In this document: in pieces, positions 12,046-23,170 of the stretch
Layout of the letters: each line of letters opens with the position of its first letter
Numbering within the stretch: the stretch's first letter is position 1
Source of the DNA: Sapria himalayana
Lineage: Eukaryota > Streptophyta > Magnoliopsida > Malpighiales > Rafflesiaceae
Assembly: GCA_029783825.1 (NCBI GenBank)
Contig: JAREIK010001718.1
Span: 3,166,898 to 3,230,897 of the forward strand
Reading direction: 5' to 3'
DNA: 64,000 nt
The notes under the pieces: model-generated
Databases searched by the model: none
Told to the model about the DNA's origin: nothing
The model's input: only the letters and a program-made list of their open reading frames with translations
Program-made: the position numbers and the translations under genes

Positions 12046-12628
12046 AGTAAGTCATAGGAATGGCTATAGAAATTGCCATGAGCAGAATAACAGCAACATG
12101 GGAGAGGACAGAAAAATGTGTTGGATATTTGCTTTGACTTATTTTTTGTTTGGTTGTTTTGAGAAATGCAAGGGCAAGTGATAGATTAGAGGTAGAAGAA
12201 TATTGAAAAGAAGGAGCTATTCAAGTGGTTAAAGATGCAGGTAAAACCTAGAACAAGCAAAACTAAAGTAGAAGCAGCTAGTTTTCTACTATTTTAAATG
12301 AGGGGCAAAAGAGCTAGTAAATTGGGAGAGTGGCTTCTAAAGGGAAGACATGCAGAAAACTCAAAAAGAAGTATATGGAACATAATAGTCTTGTTACTAA
12401 GAGAATCTTATAGAAGTAGAGCTAATTTTCAGGAAAAACAGGCAGAGTAGAACCAAATAGGTTCAAATCATAAATTAATTGTAATACTTCTTTAATTTTT
12501 TTTGGTTTTGAAAATGGGTGTAAAAGGGAAAAGGGTAGTATTTTAGCTTGTACCAATGGTATTTCTCTGCCAAAAGAGATGACTATTATAATTAATAAAA
12601 CATACATTAAAAAAAGTAAGTTATAGGA
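12046..12628 (+). mobile_element. LINE-like retroposon with 14-bp target duplication
   Basis: The 14-mer AGTAAGTCATAGGA (12,046-12,059) recurs as AGTAAGTTATAGGA (12,615-12,628) around a 555-bp segment ending aataaaacatacattaaaaa. An A-rich 3' end and a long target duplication are the hallmarks of LINE or SINE retroposition. The host LTR is contiguous without it: 50,355 reads agtaagtcatgagagatact where this copy reads agtaagttataggatatact. The body shows no recognisable RT or RNase H motif, so it is either a strongly 5'-truncated LINE tail or a SINE-like element. The ORF at 12,422-12,637 on the minus strand is accidental. Confidence 0.82.
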
Positions 12629-12849
12629 TATACTCATGAGATTGGAGTTGAAGAAAGTGACAAGTCATCTATTCTTATATCATGAGATAAACCTATGTGT
12701 GGAAACTATATATATATATTTAATTGATTTGAATATGAAGATCATGAAGCTGAAAGTACAAATAAATTTATTACCTTCCATTGTGCATATTCTGAATGAA
12801 CTAGCCTATAACGTGAGGGCTATATAGAACCCAAGGGTTTTACCATAGT

Positions 12850-13164
12850 GCGAGAGTTATGTGTTGGTTTTGATGAGTCTTTCCCAAAAACTTCATAATC
12901 TTAACCCTATATGTTGTCACATTCATCATTCTCAAATTCATACTCAAAACTTATTTTGTAAACTTGAGCTTTGATACTAAATGTTGAGATCCAAACTAAG
13001 CTCTAATACCAAATTTAAAGAATTCTAGTGATAAAATTCCAGGTATTAAAGTAAGCAATTCCTCTTATACCAAATGTTGAGAGATTAGAACCTCCTCCAA
13101 TACCAAATGTTGGGTATCTCGATACTAGATGTAACCTTTAATACTATATGTTGAAGATCCACTC
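12850..13164 (-). repeat. Reiterated minus-strand primer-site/LTR-junction motif
   Basis: The string taccaaatgttgag and variants recur near 12,973, 13,007, 13,067, 13,100 and 13,140, twice preceded by gagctttga or aagctctaa. This is the reverse complement of LTR-end (CAACA) plus tRNA-iMet primer site (TGGTATCAGAGC). It looks like inverted copia leader sequence next to the plus-strand copia LTR. The rest of the interval is unrecognised. Confidence 0.6.
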
Positions 13165-14127
13165 CATAATTTATTATTAGATTTGCTCATACTTTTTCAA
13201 AACTACTATTTTTGCACTAGTGTCATGACCATATTCTATGGTATTATAATTAAACTAAAGCTAGAAGATCTATTGAGGAGTCATAGCCATGTTTTATAGA
13301 GTTTCAATATGACTAAAGCTAGAATATCTATCAAGTAGTCAAGACCATATTCTATGAAGACATGTATAGGCTAAAGCTAGAAGATTTGCTTAGGAATCAT
13401 AGCCCTACTCTATGGAGTTTTGACAAGTCTAAAGGTCAAACAATTGTGAGGAGTCATGACCCAATTATATGGAGTTATGGCTAGACTAAGATGAAAGATT
13501 TAGTATGGAGTCACCCTATTCTATAGTGTAATGATGACTAAATCTAGAACATCAATTGTAGTTTAGATTCATGGACTCGATCTTGGAGTCATGACCTGAA
13601 TGAAGTTTTAACCTATTAAGAAACATTATGACTATAGATTACAACTTTGGAGTCATGACTTATATTGGGAAGTCATGACTCAACTTAAGTTGTAACTTCA
13701 CTATTATTGCAACATGTATTATGCCATGGTCAATGATAACTTGAAGATTCAAGTAACAACATATCCTCCAGGGGCAGGACATGAATAATGTCACATCATA
13801 TTATAGGGTGTCATGACTTAGATTTAAGTTTAAAAGGTATTTTAGGTTACTATTTAGAGGTTTGTAAATGGAAAGAATAAGTGTGCAGATGTGTAAATGA
13901 TGAGAGAAAGAAAGAAAGTGAGAATATATGTGAATATAGAAATGTTGTATAGCCACAAAGTGTTAACAATGAAGAAATTTTATTGTCCTCTATATATATA
14001 TCTCCTCTCTTCTCTCATGATGCATATGTGATTCTTGTATTAGATTTCTATTTCTATTTATTTCTCTCTTTGGAAACTTTATGCCCCAACTATTATCTAT
14101 CCTTGGTACCTCATGGCTTCTCAATAT
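13165..14127 (+). repeat. Copia 5' LTR
   Basis: It aligns with 18,404-19,414: both have catactt(t), then ctattt.tg, then tgacc.tatt.tatgg at the left and a run ending ctcaayat(ttggtat) at the right. Length is about 0.96 kb. The left end is uncertain by about 20 bp. Confidence 0.75.
13250..13560 (+). repeat. 58-bp tandem repeats in copia LTR
   Basis: The string actaaagctag(aa) places AAG at 13,258, 13,316, 13,374 and 13,432, exactly 58 bp apart, then less regular copies to about 13,560. The unit contains ggagtcatgaccctattcta-like sequence. The same repeats with close to 58-bp spacing (18,491 to 18,549) fill 18,440-18,850 in the 3' LTR, so they predate insertion. Confidence 0.88.
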
Positions 14128-14215
14128 TTGGTATAAGAGCCAAGTATAGGTTCTTAATATTTGGAATCAAATCCAATAATTAGGATCCCTACATCTTAAC
14201 AATTAATATTAGAAC
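14128..14215 (+). other. Copia primer-binding site, repeated
   Basis: TTGGTATAAGAGCC (14,128-14,141) closely matches TGGTATCAGAGCC, the tRNA-iMet primer site, directly after the LTR. Similar strings follow at about 14,160 (tttggaatcaaatcc) and 14,204 (taatattagaacc), so the motif occurs three times in about 90 bp. Confidence 0.75.
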
Positions 14216-14289
14216 CATGATTTAGTACATAGCCTAGATAATATCTATTTTTTGGTATTAAAGGAAGAATAAGAGTGTAGATTGGAGAA

Positions 14290-15060
14290 TGGTGAATTCA
14301 GTGACATTTAGGGTTGAGGGTGAGAAACTCGTGAGAAATAATTTTAATTATGAAAATTAAATATGAAAGATTTATTTGTTGATAGAAATTACTAGTCTAT
14401 TTATAGATGATTAAAAGCTAATAATGGGTGATCATAAATTAGAGACACCATCTATGGATACTATAAAAAAGGAAAAGGTAGATTGGAGAACATGAGGCTT
14501 GATCCGGCTATGTTTAGTAAATAAGGTCTTGGTGAATGTTTTTGGTGAGAAAACTAAGAAAAATATATAGAGGAAAATATAGATGCTCTATCAAAGCAAG
14601 TGACTGGTCAATGAATTATTTTTGAGGAAGAAGCTCTATAAGTTATGCATGGAAGTGAATGACTAATTTACCTCCAAGCTAGATGAGTTATTTATATTGA
14701 TTAAACAACTATAATCTATTGGTTGTGAAATAAGTGATGATGATAAGGATACTACCTTACTTTATCCACTATCTAATTTATGGGATAATCTCTGTATCAC
14801 CATTGGTAGTGGTATAATAGGAGTATCCTATGAGATAATAGTTGTTGTTATATTATTAGAGGATATGAAGAGGAAGAGTATAAAAAAAATACTCTAAGGA
14901 TATATTATTTGTGAGGGGGATGACTGAAGACTAAAGAGTGAATTGATCTAGAATCAAGTACAAGTCAAGCGTATCAAAAAGTGTGGATATGTTAATGTCG
15001 AAATGTTGTAAGTATGATAGACATGGGCATTTCAAGATAGATTATTGCAAACTTAAAAGA
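14290..15060 (+). pseudogene. Copia gag remnant with zinc knuckle
   Basis: Gag packages element RNA into virus-like particles in the cytoplasm. Pieces of the copia capsid domain can be followed in shifting frames, and near 15,000-15,055 a zinc-knuckle-like stretch reads KCCKYDRHGHFKIDYCKL, close to the CCHC form with degenerate spacing. Multiple stops and frameshifts rule out function. It sits directly upstream of the protease remnant as expected for copia polyproteins. Confidence 0.65.
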
Positions 15061-15169
15061 GTGACCACTCAGGTCAATACATTTTTATCACAAGTCATGA
15101 CTTAGGAAAGAGCTAGTGTGGTTGTCAAGGAGCCATCCATTGGTAGAGACCTATATTTTGTTGAGGCCA

Positions 15170-15480
15170 ATGTTGTTCATGTAAATGAGAACACCTAGTT
15201 CATCAACATATACACATCATGTCATATGATTACTCATCAGAGTTAGTTTAGTCATTATGAGCCTTATGATAAAAAATATGTAACTATGAGAAATGGCTCA
15301 ATGGTTAAGATAATTAGTCATGGGAATGTGAAGTTAAATATGTATGATGAAGATTTCAAATTTATTCTTAGAGTCATACATATTCTACACTTAGGTAGAA
15401 ATTTATTTATTATAAGTGTAATGATTGATGATGGTGTGAAGTTCAATTGTAATGATAAATCTTGCAAGATATCATGAGTA
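15170..15480 (+). pseudogene. Copia protease remnant
   Basis: Copia proteases are aspartic enzymes that cleave the Gag-Pol polyprotein. Near 15,208 the translation shows IYTSCHMITH, corresponding to the family's SG(C/A)..HM.. segment after the catalytic DSG; the Asp-Ser-Gly itself is not preserved. From 15,285 a 63-codon frame retains the downstream strand pattern, ending with HLGRNLFIISVMIDDG (family: L..NLIS...LD..G). This is the best preserved piece of the element. Confidence 0.75.
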
Positions 15481-15679
15481 GCAATGGTAATTACCCATGG
15501 ACTAAGGTGTGGAAGCTTCTACGAACTACTAGGGTAGCCTATCATCGCTAAAGTGGAGTCATTTATTTTTGAGAAGAAATCCATAAAAAATAGCATCTAG
15601 TCATGACATGAAAATATGATGTTGTAATTGAGTTCGACATCATGATGTGGAGACATGAAGTCACGACCTATTCTAGTCT

Positions 15680-16350
15680 TGCAACCTAAAGACTAAAACA
15701 ATGATGTGGCATCTGATACTTGAGCACAATAATGAGAAGAGTCTGATCTCTGTATCATTGAATAGGTTGATGGAAGGACTATCATATTGCATAGAAGCCC
15801 TTGAGCTTTGTGAGGATTGTTTATTTGGAAAACAAAAGTAGATGAAGCTCAGATCTACATCTACTGCCACCAAAACAATGAAAGTATTGGTTCTAATTAC
15901 AATGATCTATTTAAAGAAATACTAGAGGCATAACTTGGGATAGAGATAATATGTGTCATTCATTGATAATTTCACCAATATATGTGGATATATTTCTTTT
16001 AGAAGAAATCTGAGGTATTAATATAGTTCAAAAAGTTCAATGTATTAGTAGAGAACTAATTCAACAAGAAGATAAAAGTTCTTCACATGGATAATAGGAT
16101 TGAATATTTTTTTAATTGATCAATTGTATGATTAGTAGAGAAATTACTAAGTTGAACATGATCAGGATGACATCACAATAAAATAGAGTAACTATGAAAA
16201 ACAAAATATTATTGGAGAAGGCAAGGTGATTGAAGAGTTGTGTAGGTTTTGAACCAAAGTTATGGACTGAAGAAGTTACCATAGCATGCTGCTAAAAGAA
16301 CCATACTCTTATATCTATAGTGAATGATCATACACCAATTGAGGTATTGT
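15680..16350 (+). pseudogene. Copia GAG-pre-integrase and integrase remnant
   Basis: The pre-integrase zinc-binding segment is seen at about 15,700-15,845: WHLILEHNNEKSL, then ELCEDCLFGKQK, matching the family's WH.RLGH...C..C..GK. Integrase core pieces follow: IKVL.TDNG-like sequence near 16,070-16,110, and LLEKAR with LWTEE and a TP.EVLYEK-like stretch at about 16,210-16,355. The enzyme inserts element cDNA into the nuclear genome. It is interrupted by many stops and is non-functional. Confidence 0.78.
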
Positions 16351-16929
16351 ATGAAAAAAGGCAAATATTATCCCCTTGAGAGTATTTAGATATGATGTAT
16401 ATGTTCATGTGCTAAAAGAAAGAAAGAACAAGTTAGATTTAAATCAAAAAAGTGCAAGTTCATATGCTACAAGTAAGGTATCAAGGGTTACAAGCATGGA
16501 ATCTAGTGACAAAATAATCTTCTATAGTAAAGATGTTATGTTCATGGAGTGTAAATGTTAATCCATTGAGAAGACATTATCTAAAGATCTAGATTCAAAA
16601 GAAAAAGTTGTGATCTTGGAGAACAAGTTTGTGGAGAATAATAGACCTTAGTCATAGCATGTAATTATTAATTTGTGACTAGGTTTAATGTCGTGATGTG
16701 GAGACAATGAAGTCATGGCCTATCTTAGAGTTACAACATGGATCTATAGTGTGGCAACTCAATGTAGAGGAAGCTGTTAACTTAGGTGAACAAGTTGAGG
16801 AAGAGCTACCATGTCAAGCACTAACATTCTTGATGAAGAGTGATTTGAGGCAATGCTTGCATTAAGAAGGTCTAGACAAGTTAGAAATTTACCCGTCTGA
16901 TGTGTTGGTTGTGCATACAATGCTCAGTA

Positions 16930-17580
16930 TACTATAGGAGATGAGCTGACTACCATGATGAGGCTAAAGCTATCGAGGAATCAATGTTTTGGGAGCAAGC
17001 CATGAAAATGGAACTATAGTCCCCGAAGAAGAATGAAATTTGGAATCTTATAAAGTTGCACTCGAATTATAAGGTAATAAAATGCAAGTAGGTTGATAAG
17101 TAGAAACTAAAGGTTGATGGAAAGATAAAGAAATATAAGGTATGAATAATTGCCAAGGGGTATTCTCAAGTGAAAGGTATTGTCAACATAGTTCCAAGTG
17201 AAAGGTAAAGAAAGCTTGTTATACAAGCTGAAGAAATCTTTGTATGGGCCGAAATAGTCTTATCATATGTGGTATCATAAATTTGATTCATTTATCTCAG
17301 AATTGGAATTCAGTACATGTGAGACTATCCACTTCTCTGCATTAAAAAGTTATGAATAAATTGTATCCTTTTTTTTGTACGTGGATAACATGCTATTGAT
17401 GGGAAATAGCATGAACATGATTATTTCAAAGAAAAAAGTTGCTTTCCAAGAAGTTTGATATGACTAATCTCGAGGCATATAATAATATACTTGGCATGAA
17501 GATTTAAAGTGATCGAGAGAAGAAAACATTTTTTTTGGACAGTAGAGGTATGTGAAAGATATACTTTGGAGATACAATTA
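16930..17580 (+). pseudogene. Copia reverse transcriptase remnant
   Basis: The N-terminal RT segment (about 16,970-17,190) has KNEIWNLIKL and AKGYSQVKGI, as in copia RTs. Near 17,228 comes LKKSLYGPK, and near 17,378 the catalytic box reads YVDNMLLMGN instead of YVDDM, so one catalytic aspartate is lost. FDMTNLEAYNNILGMKI, with a stop following, gives the family's connection motif. Between 17,190 and 17,225 the copy has lost much of the palm (no Q.DV..AFL..L), an internal deletion. Confidence 0.82.
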
Positions 17581-17799
17581 GTATAATTATAAGCTAGTAG
17601 GGACTCATATGAAACTAGTATGAAGCTAATGGCCAGTAGTGCCCTACAACTTAGCTAAAGAAAGAATAAATATCCCTTATTTCGTATGCCAGTGTAGTTG
17701 GAAATCTCAAGGATGTCATGGAATGTACTACACCTGATATTTCACATATTGTGAGACTATTGAGCAGATTTATTTCCAATCTAGGAAAGACTCATTAGA

Positions 17800-18245
17800 A
17801 TGAAATTTAAAAGAGTACTAAGATATCTTTATGGAACTCTTGATTATGTATTGTAGTTTTAGTGGAAATAATAATTAAAATATCTTTGAAGTTAGTGGAT
17901 TAGTTAATGCTAAGTGGAATAAAGATTTGGAAAACTACATGTGATAAGTTTTTATCTAGTATGGTTATTCTGTAAGTTGAATGAGTAAAAGATAAATAGT
18001 AGGTATCTTTTATCCATGAAGGTAGAGTATATGGCCTTTACTCAAGAGAGTAAAAAAGCTATTAGGATATGATGTATGTGTACAAAACTTAGTTTCGAGT
18101 AGAGGAACACATAACTTAGATGCGACAATCAAAGTGTCGTTCATCTAACAAAGAATATTGCAGATTACCTAATGAAAGCTATGGGCACGAAGGAAGGTTG
18201 AAGTTCGGCCTTCCATGCAAGGAAAAAGCACATTTATATAGTTCC
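17800..18245 (+). pseudogene. Copia RNase H remnant
   Basis: KRVLRYLYGTLDYVL (about 17,810-17,855) begins the connection to RNase H. CDNQSVVHLTKN near 18,122 matches the copia CD..SA..L..N motif, and AFHARKKHIYI near 18,205 matches the FH.RTKHID motif. The segment around 18,160-18,190 is partly repeated at 18,310-18,345 (tgatgaaagctatgggca), a short internal duplication. It is not functional. Confidence 0.78.
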
Positions 18246-18403
18246 ATTCATCTAGGAGAATATTGAATAGAAATAAATTTGGTTAGAGAAAAATAACATG
18301 AAAAGAATATTGTTGATTACTTGATGAAAGCTATGGGCATGAAGAAGTTCTATTGGAAGAGAGTTAAAATTGTGATGATGAAGAAATATTCTCAAAGTGG
18401 GAG

Positions 18404-19414
18404 AATTTTAGGATTGGGTTATACTTTGTTTGAAGATGCTATTTGTGTAGTTGAATCTTGACCCTATTATATGGAGTCACGACTAGACTAAAGCAAGTAA
18501 ATCTACTAAGGAGTTGCAACCCTATCATGTAGAGTCACGATTGGACTAAAGCTAGAAGATTTTCAAGGAGTATTGACCATGTTCTATGAAGTTGTGATTG
18601 AACTAAAACAAAAAGAATTATTGAGTAGCGATCCTATTCTATGGAATCATGATTGGATTATAGTTAGAATAGCTACTAAGGAGTTATACCCATGTTCTCT
18701 GGAGACATGACTGGACTAAATCTAGAATCATTGTAGAGGAGTTGCAACCCTATTATATGGAGTCACAATTAGACTAAAGTTAAAATATTTACTGAGGAGT
18801 TGTGGCCTGTTATGTGGAGTCATGATAAATAAAAGCTAAAACAATAACTAGAGTTTGGAATCATGATCTCAATCTTGTAGTGGTGACCTAGATGAAATTG
18901 AAACTTGTTAAGGATTGTTGTGAATAGAGATTATAGCTTTGGAGTCATGACCTGTATTGTTAAGTCATGACTAGACTTATGTTGTAACATCATTGTTGGC
19001 CACAACATGTGTTGTTTTGTGGTATCTTGTAACTTGATGATTCAATGCATGACTATTCTTTGAATTCGTGGCATGAATGAAAGTGCGACTGTTATAAGGT
19101 TTCATGACTTGAACTTAAGTTTAAAAGGTTCTTAGATTACTACAAGACTTGTAAATGGAAAGAATGAGTATGAAAAGGTGATGTGTGAAGGATGGGAGAA
19201 AGTGAGTGAGAAAGAACGTATGTGAATATAGAAATGTTGCCTAGTTGCAAAGCATGAATAATGAAAAAATTTTACTATTTTTTTACTTCCCCCCCCCCCC
19301 CCCCCCCCTCATAGTACATGTGTGCTTCCATGAGAGTTTTGGGGGTTATTTTCTTCCTTAGAAATGATAAAACCAAACTATCATCCATCCTCGATACCTC
19401 ATGAATTCTCAACA
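18404..19414 (+). repeat. Copia 3' LTR
   Basis: It is preceded by the polypurine tract aaagtgggagaa (18,395-18,406), typical of copia elements. It contains the 58-bp repeat zone, then sequence alignable with 13,560-14,127, and ends CTCAACA at 19,414, followed by TTTGGTATAAGAGCC. Length is about 1.0 kb. Confidence 0.78.
19289..19308. repeat. C20 homopolymer
   Basis: Twenty consecutive C in an otherwise AT-rich LTR, equivalent to G20 on the other strand. The matching position in the 5' LTR (about 13,990) has no such run. It either expanded after insertion or reflects sequencing or assembly trouble. Confidence 0.95.
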
Positions 19415-20155
19415 TTTGGTATAAGAGCCAAGTGTAGGTTCTTAACAATTGGTATTGAAGTTGAAAGTTGAGACTCCTAGATCTTAACATGAATGTACCT
19501 CGATATCAAATATATAATTTCACAAGTGCCTGAAACTTCTCGAGAATGGGGAAGAGAACTTTCAAGATGAAATACATATGCACTATATAAGAAGGTAAAA
19601 ATAAGATAAAACACACAATTATAGGAGAAAAACTTTTCACTAGAAATTGGTATATTTGCCTACATTCTTCTTCTATTTCATTTACAAATGTTTAAATAGA
19701 AAACAAAAAAAAATTCTTAAACATAAGACTTAAGCCACAACATCAAATCTCATATCATGACATTATCCATGTCATTATACCACAAAACAAGGTTATGCCT
19801 TGAATCCTTAAGTTGACTAGTTAAAACAACACAAAATAAATTGCAACAATAATTATTTCATGATACCACTACTAGAGTCACAAATTCATCCATTTCCTAA
19901 TACCACAGAATAGGTTAGCAAAAACAAATCATATGCTACAACTTTAGTTGAGTCATGACTACATAATATATATATCATGACACCAAAGAACAAGGTCTCA
20001 ACTTCATTTAGGTTGTGATTTCACAATTTAGATCACAATATGAAATATATAGTCTTTTAGTTATCCAAGTCCTGACACCAAAGAACATGGTCATAACTTC
20101 ATTTGAGTTAAAACTTCATAATTCAAGTTGCAGCATCGAATACATAGTCTTCTAG
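19415..20155. other. Second copia leader scrap and ~95-bp repeat block
   Basis: 19,415-19,500 repeats the copia primer site and leader after the 3' LTR. The rest is non-coding. From about 19,900, segments with gacaccaaagaacaaggtct (19,979) and gacaccaaagaacatggtca (20,074) repeat with a 95-bp period, a weaker unit lies about 78 bp upstream, and another resumes at 24,126 beyond the hAT element. It may be LTR sequence of a further element, in minus orientation; unidentified. Confidence 0.55.
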
Positions 20156-21149
20156 TAGAGGTTTGAAGTGGGTTGGGTGATCAGACCATGACCCATAACA
20201 TGACACAATTTGGTCTTGCAAGGTCCAACACAAAATGGTCAATAATGCTTAGACCAAATTTGTTTTGGGTTATGACACGACATGGTCCAGAACTATGTCT
20301 GGACTGAAGTTGTGTCGTCCCATGTCATGGCTCATGCCATGCCATCCATGGCCTATGTGCCTGGCATGCCATCATGAAATGTGGCATGACCACATTTAAA
20401 AAATAGTCATTTTAAAAGAGCTACTTTTCACCAACAAGATTGTGTTTGTCTGTGTCTTATTGGCCAAAATTAAATAAATATTATATATTTTTTTAGCTAT
20501 TTGGTTACATACAACTGCTAATGGCCAAAAGTTGATGGTTGCAAGATATCCGCCTTAAAAAAATTAAAAATATATATTTTTTTTATTAAAAAAATTATGA
20601 ATAGCATATTAGTATATTTTATTTTTCATAGTTTATATGTAATATTTTCTCATTCTCTCCTCTCATGGATCTCATATTGCCATAGTGTCTTGTCTATGCC
20701 AATAATTTATTTATGTGTAATTTTAATTATGCAAAGCACTAGATATGGAGCTACTTTGATAATGAACTGTAATTTCTAGTTATGAGAATATGTGATATAT
20801 GTGAAAAAGTATCTGCTAACTTCATAAAGTTAAGGTACATGTTGCATTGAAAATGATCTATTTAAGTAATAATTTTTAGATAAATAAATAAAAAAGCACT
20901 ACCATAATTGTACTATTTCTAGTCTAATTTTCTAGATTAAAAAAAGTGATAAATAGTGAATAATATGAAAAAAAAATTAGACCTAGACATATATAATAAT
21001 GATAATCCGATAGAAATATATGAGATTGAAGCTAGATTTTCTTTCATATACTCGGCCCAAGTGCCTAAAATACCTAAAAATATGTGAACTTCAATAGTAT
21101 AGACATTAATATAATTAAAAATATAAATTATAGTGGTATCAAATAAAAT

Positions 21150-22810
21150 TTGACAAAGTATATATATTATAAAAATATATATACATATAGGATTGATGAT
21201 GGCACTAGTGATCTTAAAAGACATGATAATCAATACTCTAACAAATATGATGTATTAGATCTTTGGCAAACTCAACTAAGCAGCATGATCTTTGAAATTG
21301 AATTAACTTTAGATTCATTGACTCTCTTTATTTGCCACAATATATTTAGTGGGGAATACATGACAAAATTGATTTCTAGTATGAATCTTCCTAATAGTTT
21401 TTCGTAGGATGCTAAACTAGTTTATAATATGCAAACCTACTAAGAACTTAGAAAATATTGTGGAGTGGTCTCTATGTCATATGGTATTTGGACTAATTAT
21501 GATGACTATGCATTTGCATGTGTCAATGCCCAAAACTAAATAAAAAAGTTTAGGATTTTTTGAGATCTTCAATCCTCATAATGACCTTGTTATATATGAG
21601 TCTTTGATAAGGATCATTAAAAAATATGATATTCAAAATAAAATTGTTAATCATACTTTCAATAATGCTTGAAATAAAGATATCATGATTAATATGTTTG
21701 AAAGAACTAATAGAGGCAAACCCTTAGGTAATATTTTTTATGTTACGTGTATGTGTCACACAATTTAGTTAACAGTGTAAGTATGAATAAAAATTATTTC
21801 TCCCTTATTAGAAAATATAAGAAATTCACTAAAATATTTTAAGATACCTAACAAATAATAAGAGTTTTACACTATGTTTTTCAGTGGCCTATAAAAGAAA
21901 AAAAATCAAACTGATGCTAGACATCATTGTAATTATACCTATCTGATATTAGATTCATTTTTTCACTACCAATATAAAATATCTGACTATGTTAAATAGT
22001 AAATGTGACAAAGTTATTATTAATGATTAAAACTAATAGATAAAAATTTCATCTTTCAATTACTAAAGATTTTTTATGATATGAAAAACATATAGTTGTC
22101 CGTGTAGACTCCTACAACATGCATTATACTTAGGTGTATTTACAATGTTAGCAATATATTTAGTAAGTACATATGACTCCCTAATTTTAGTGTAATGGCT
22201 ATTGAAATGGAAACTAAATATTTAAAATATTGATCCTTCATTCTATCTCTTTATTACTTGGCTACCTGTATGGATGATATGGTTAAGATGGAAGAAATAG
22301 AAAATATATTAAAATAAATATCCATAAGCATGAATCAAGTATAAATAATAAGATGGTAGCATTTAAAAATAATTAAATAACATGTTTAAATATTATGATA
22401 CTATGTATGATAGTTTTAACAAATCTTTGTGTATGGACTTGGACACTATATTTGAAAATGATGACTTTTCCATTTAGTTAGCTAGTGATAAATGGCAAGG
22501 TGATTCGTCGAATAAAATCAATTTATCTTAGTACTTAGATAATGATTACTACTTCAACCTATCATATAATGACATTAATAATGTAGATATATTAAGTTAG
22601 TGGAAATCATATGAATCTACAAATTTTGTAATATCTAAGATGATATGCAATATTCTAACCCTCTAGTGCCTAGCATAACATTGGAGTCTATTTTTTCCAT
22701 GGTTATAAATATTATATTAGATAAGAGATAAAAATATGACCAGATATCATAGAAGCAATGTCAAGCCCAAAGGACTAGGATGATCATGGATAGGTCTTCA
22801 AGATCAAGTA
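21150..22810 (+). pseudogene. hAT transposase remnant
   Basis: Cut-and-paste transposase with an N-terminal BED zinc finger, an RNase H-like core and a C-terminal dimerisation domain. GTSDLKRHDNQYSNKYD (from 21,200) fits the end of a BED finger (GTS.LKRH....). About 21,650-21,840 gives FNNA, LGNIFYVTCMCHTI and LENIRNSLKYFKIPN in adjoining frames, matching the core (DNA.NN, FH.RC..H..NL, I..IR.SV.Y..). Near 22,580-22,650 NVDILS and WKSYESTNFVISKM fit the dimerisation domain. There are many stops. The ORF at 21,150-21,407 is the least damaged part. Confidence 0.75.
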
Positions 22811-23170
22811 AAAGAGTTACAAGTAAATGATGACTCACATAATATCAAAGATATAGAGGTTACCATTATGACTATGAGCTTCATATGTGACAATCCAAAT
22901 CATATAGATTGATTGTAGATAATAAAGGACTTGCATGTTATTGTCGATGAATGCTATTAATTATCATGTTGTGCTTTTATAGTTTTACAATTTAATATTA
23001 TTTGTGATAACATGATGAAACTAAAACCATAAAACATATGTATTTTTTTGAGCTGTGAATTTTATTCAATTTTATTTATAGTGAAGTATAATTTATTTTT
23101 AGTATTTAAATTTTTAAAAATTAAAATTTTACTCTAAAGATAAACTTTGTCTGACAAAGTCAATTCATAT

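Larger units (their letters stand above)
11401..12849 (+). mobile_element. Athila-like LTR, 3' portion, plus strand
   Basis: It aligns with 49,860-50,560 of the other plus-strand LTR, including cctccaattagg-like and gactatcattggaaatcctt segments. It is expanded by an (AT)30 tract and interrupted by a LINE-like insertion at 12,060-12,614. The LTR ends by about 12,840. Confidence 0.65.
13165..19414 (+). mobile_element. Degenerate Ty1/copia retrotransposon
   Basis: About 6.25 kb with the order 5' LTR, tRNA-iMet-type primer site, gag, protease, GAG-pre-integrase, integrase, RT, RNase H, polypurine tract, 3' LTR. Integrase upstream of RT defines Ty1/copia. All domains carry many stops and frameshifts, so only translation in pieces shows them. 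The motifs resemble the Tnt1/Tork-like group, but lineage is not settled by eye. After the 3' LTR, another primer site and leader follow (19,415 onward), suggesting a second, truncated tandem copy sharing this LTR. Confidence 0.85.

Noticed and set aside
12850..13164. Possible tRNA gene around gagctttgatac / aagctctaatacc
   Set aside because: No cloverleaf or Pol III boxes; it is the reverse complement of a tRNA primer-binding site next to an LTR end.
20937..21233. 98-codon hydrophobic minus-strand ORF
   Set aside because: Antisense to the hAT transposase region in very AT-rich DNA; Ile/Tyr/Phe-rich as expected by chance.
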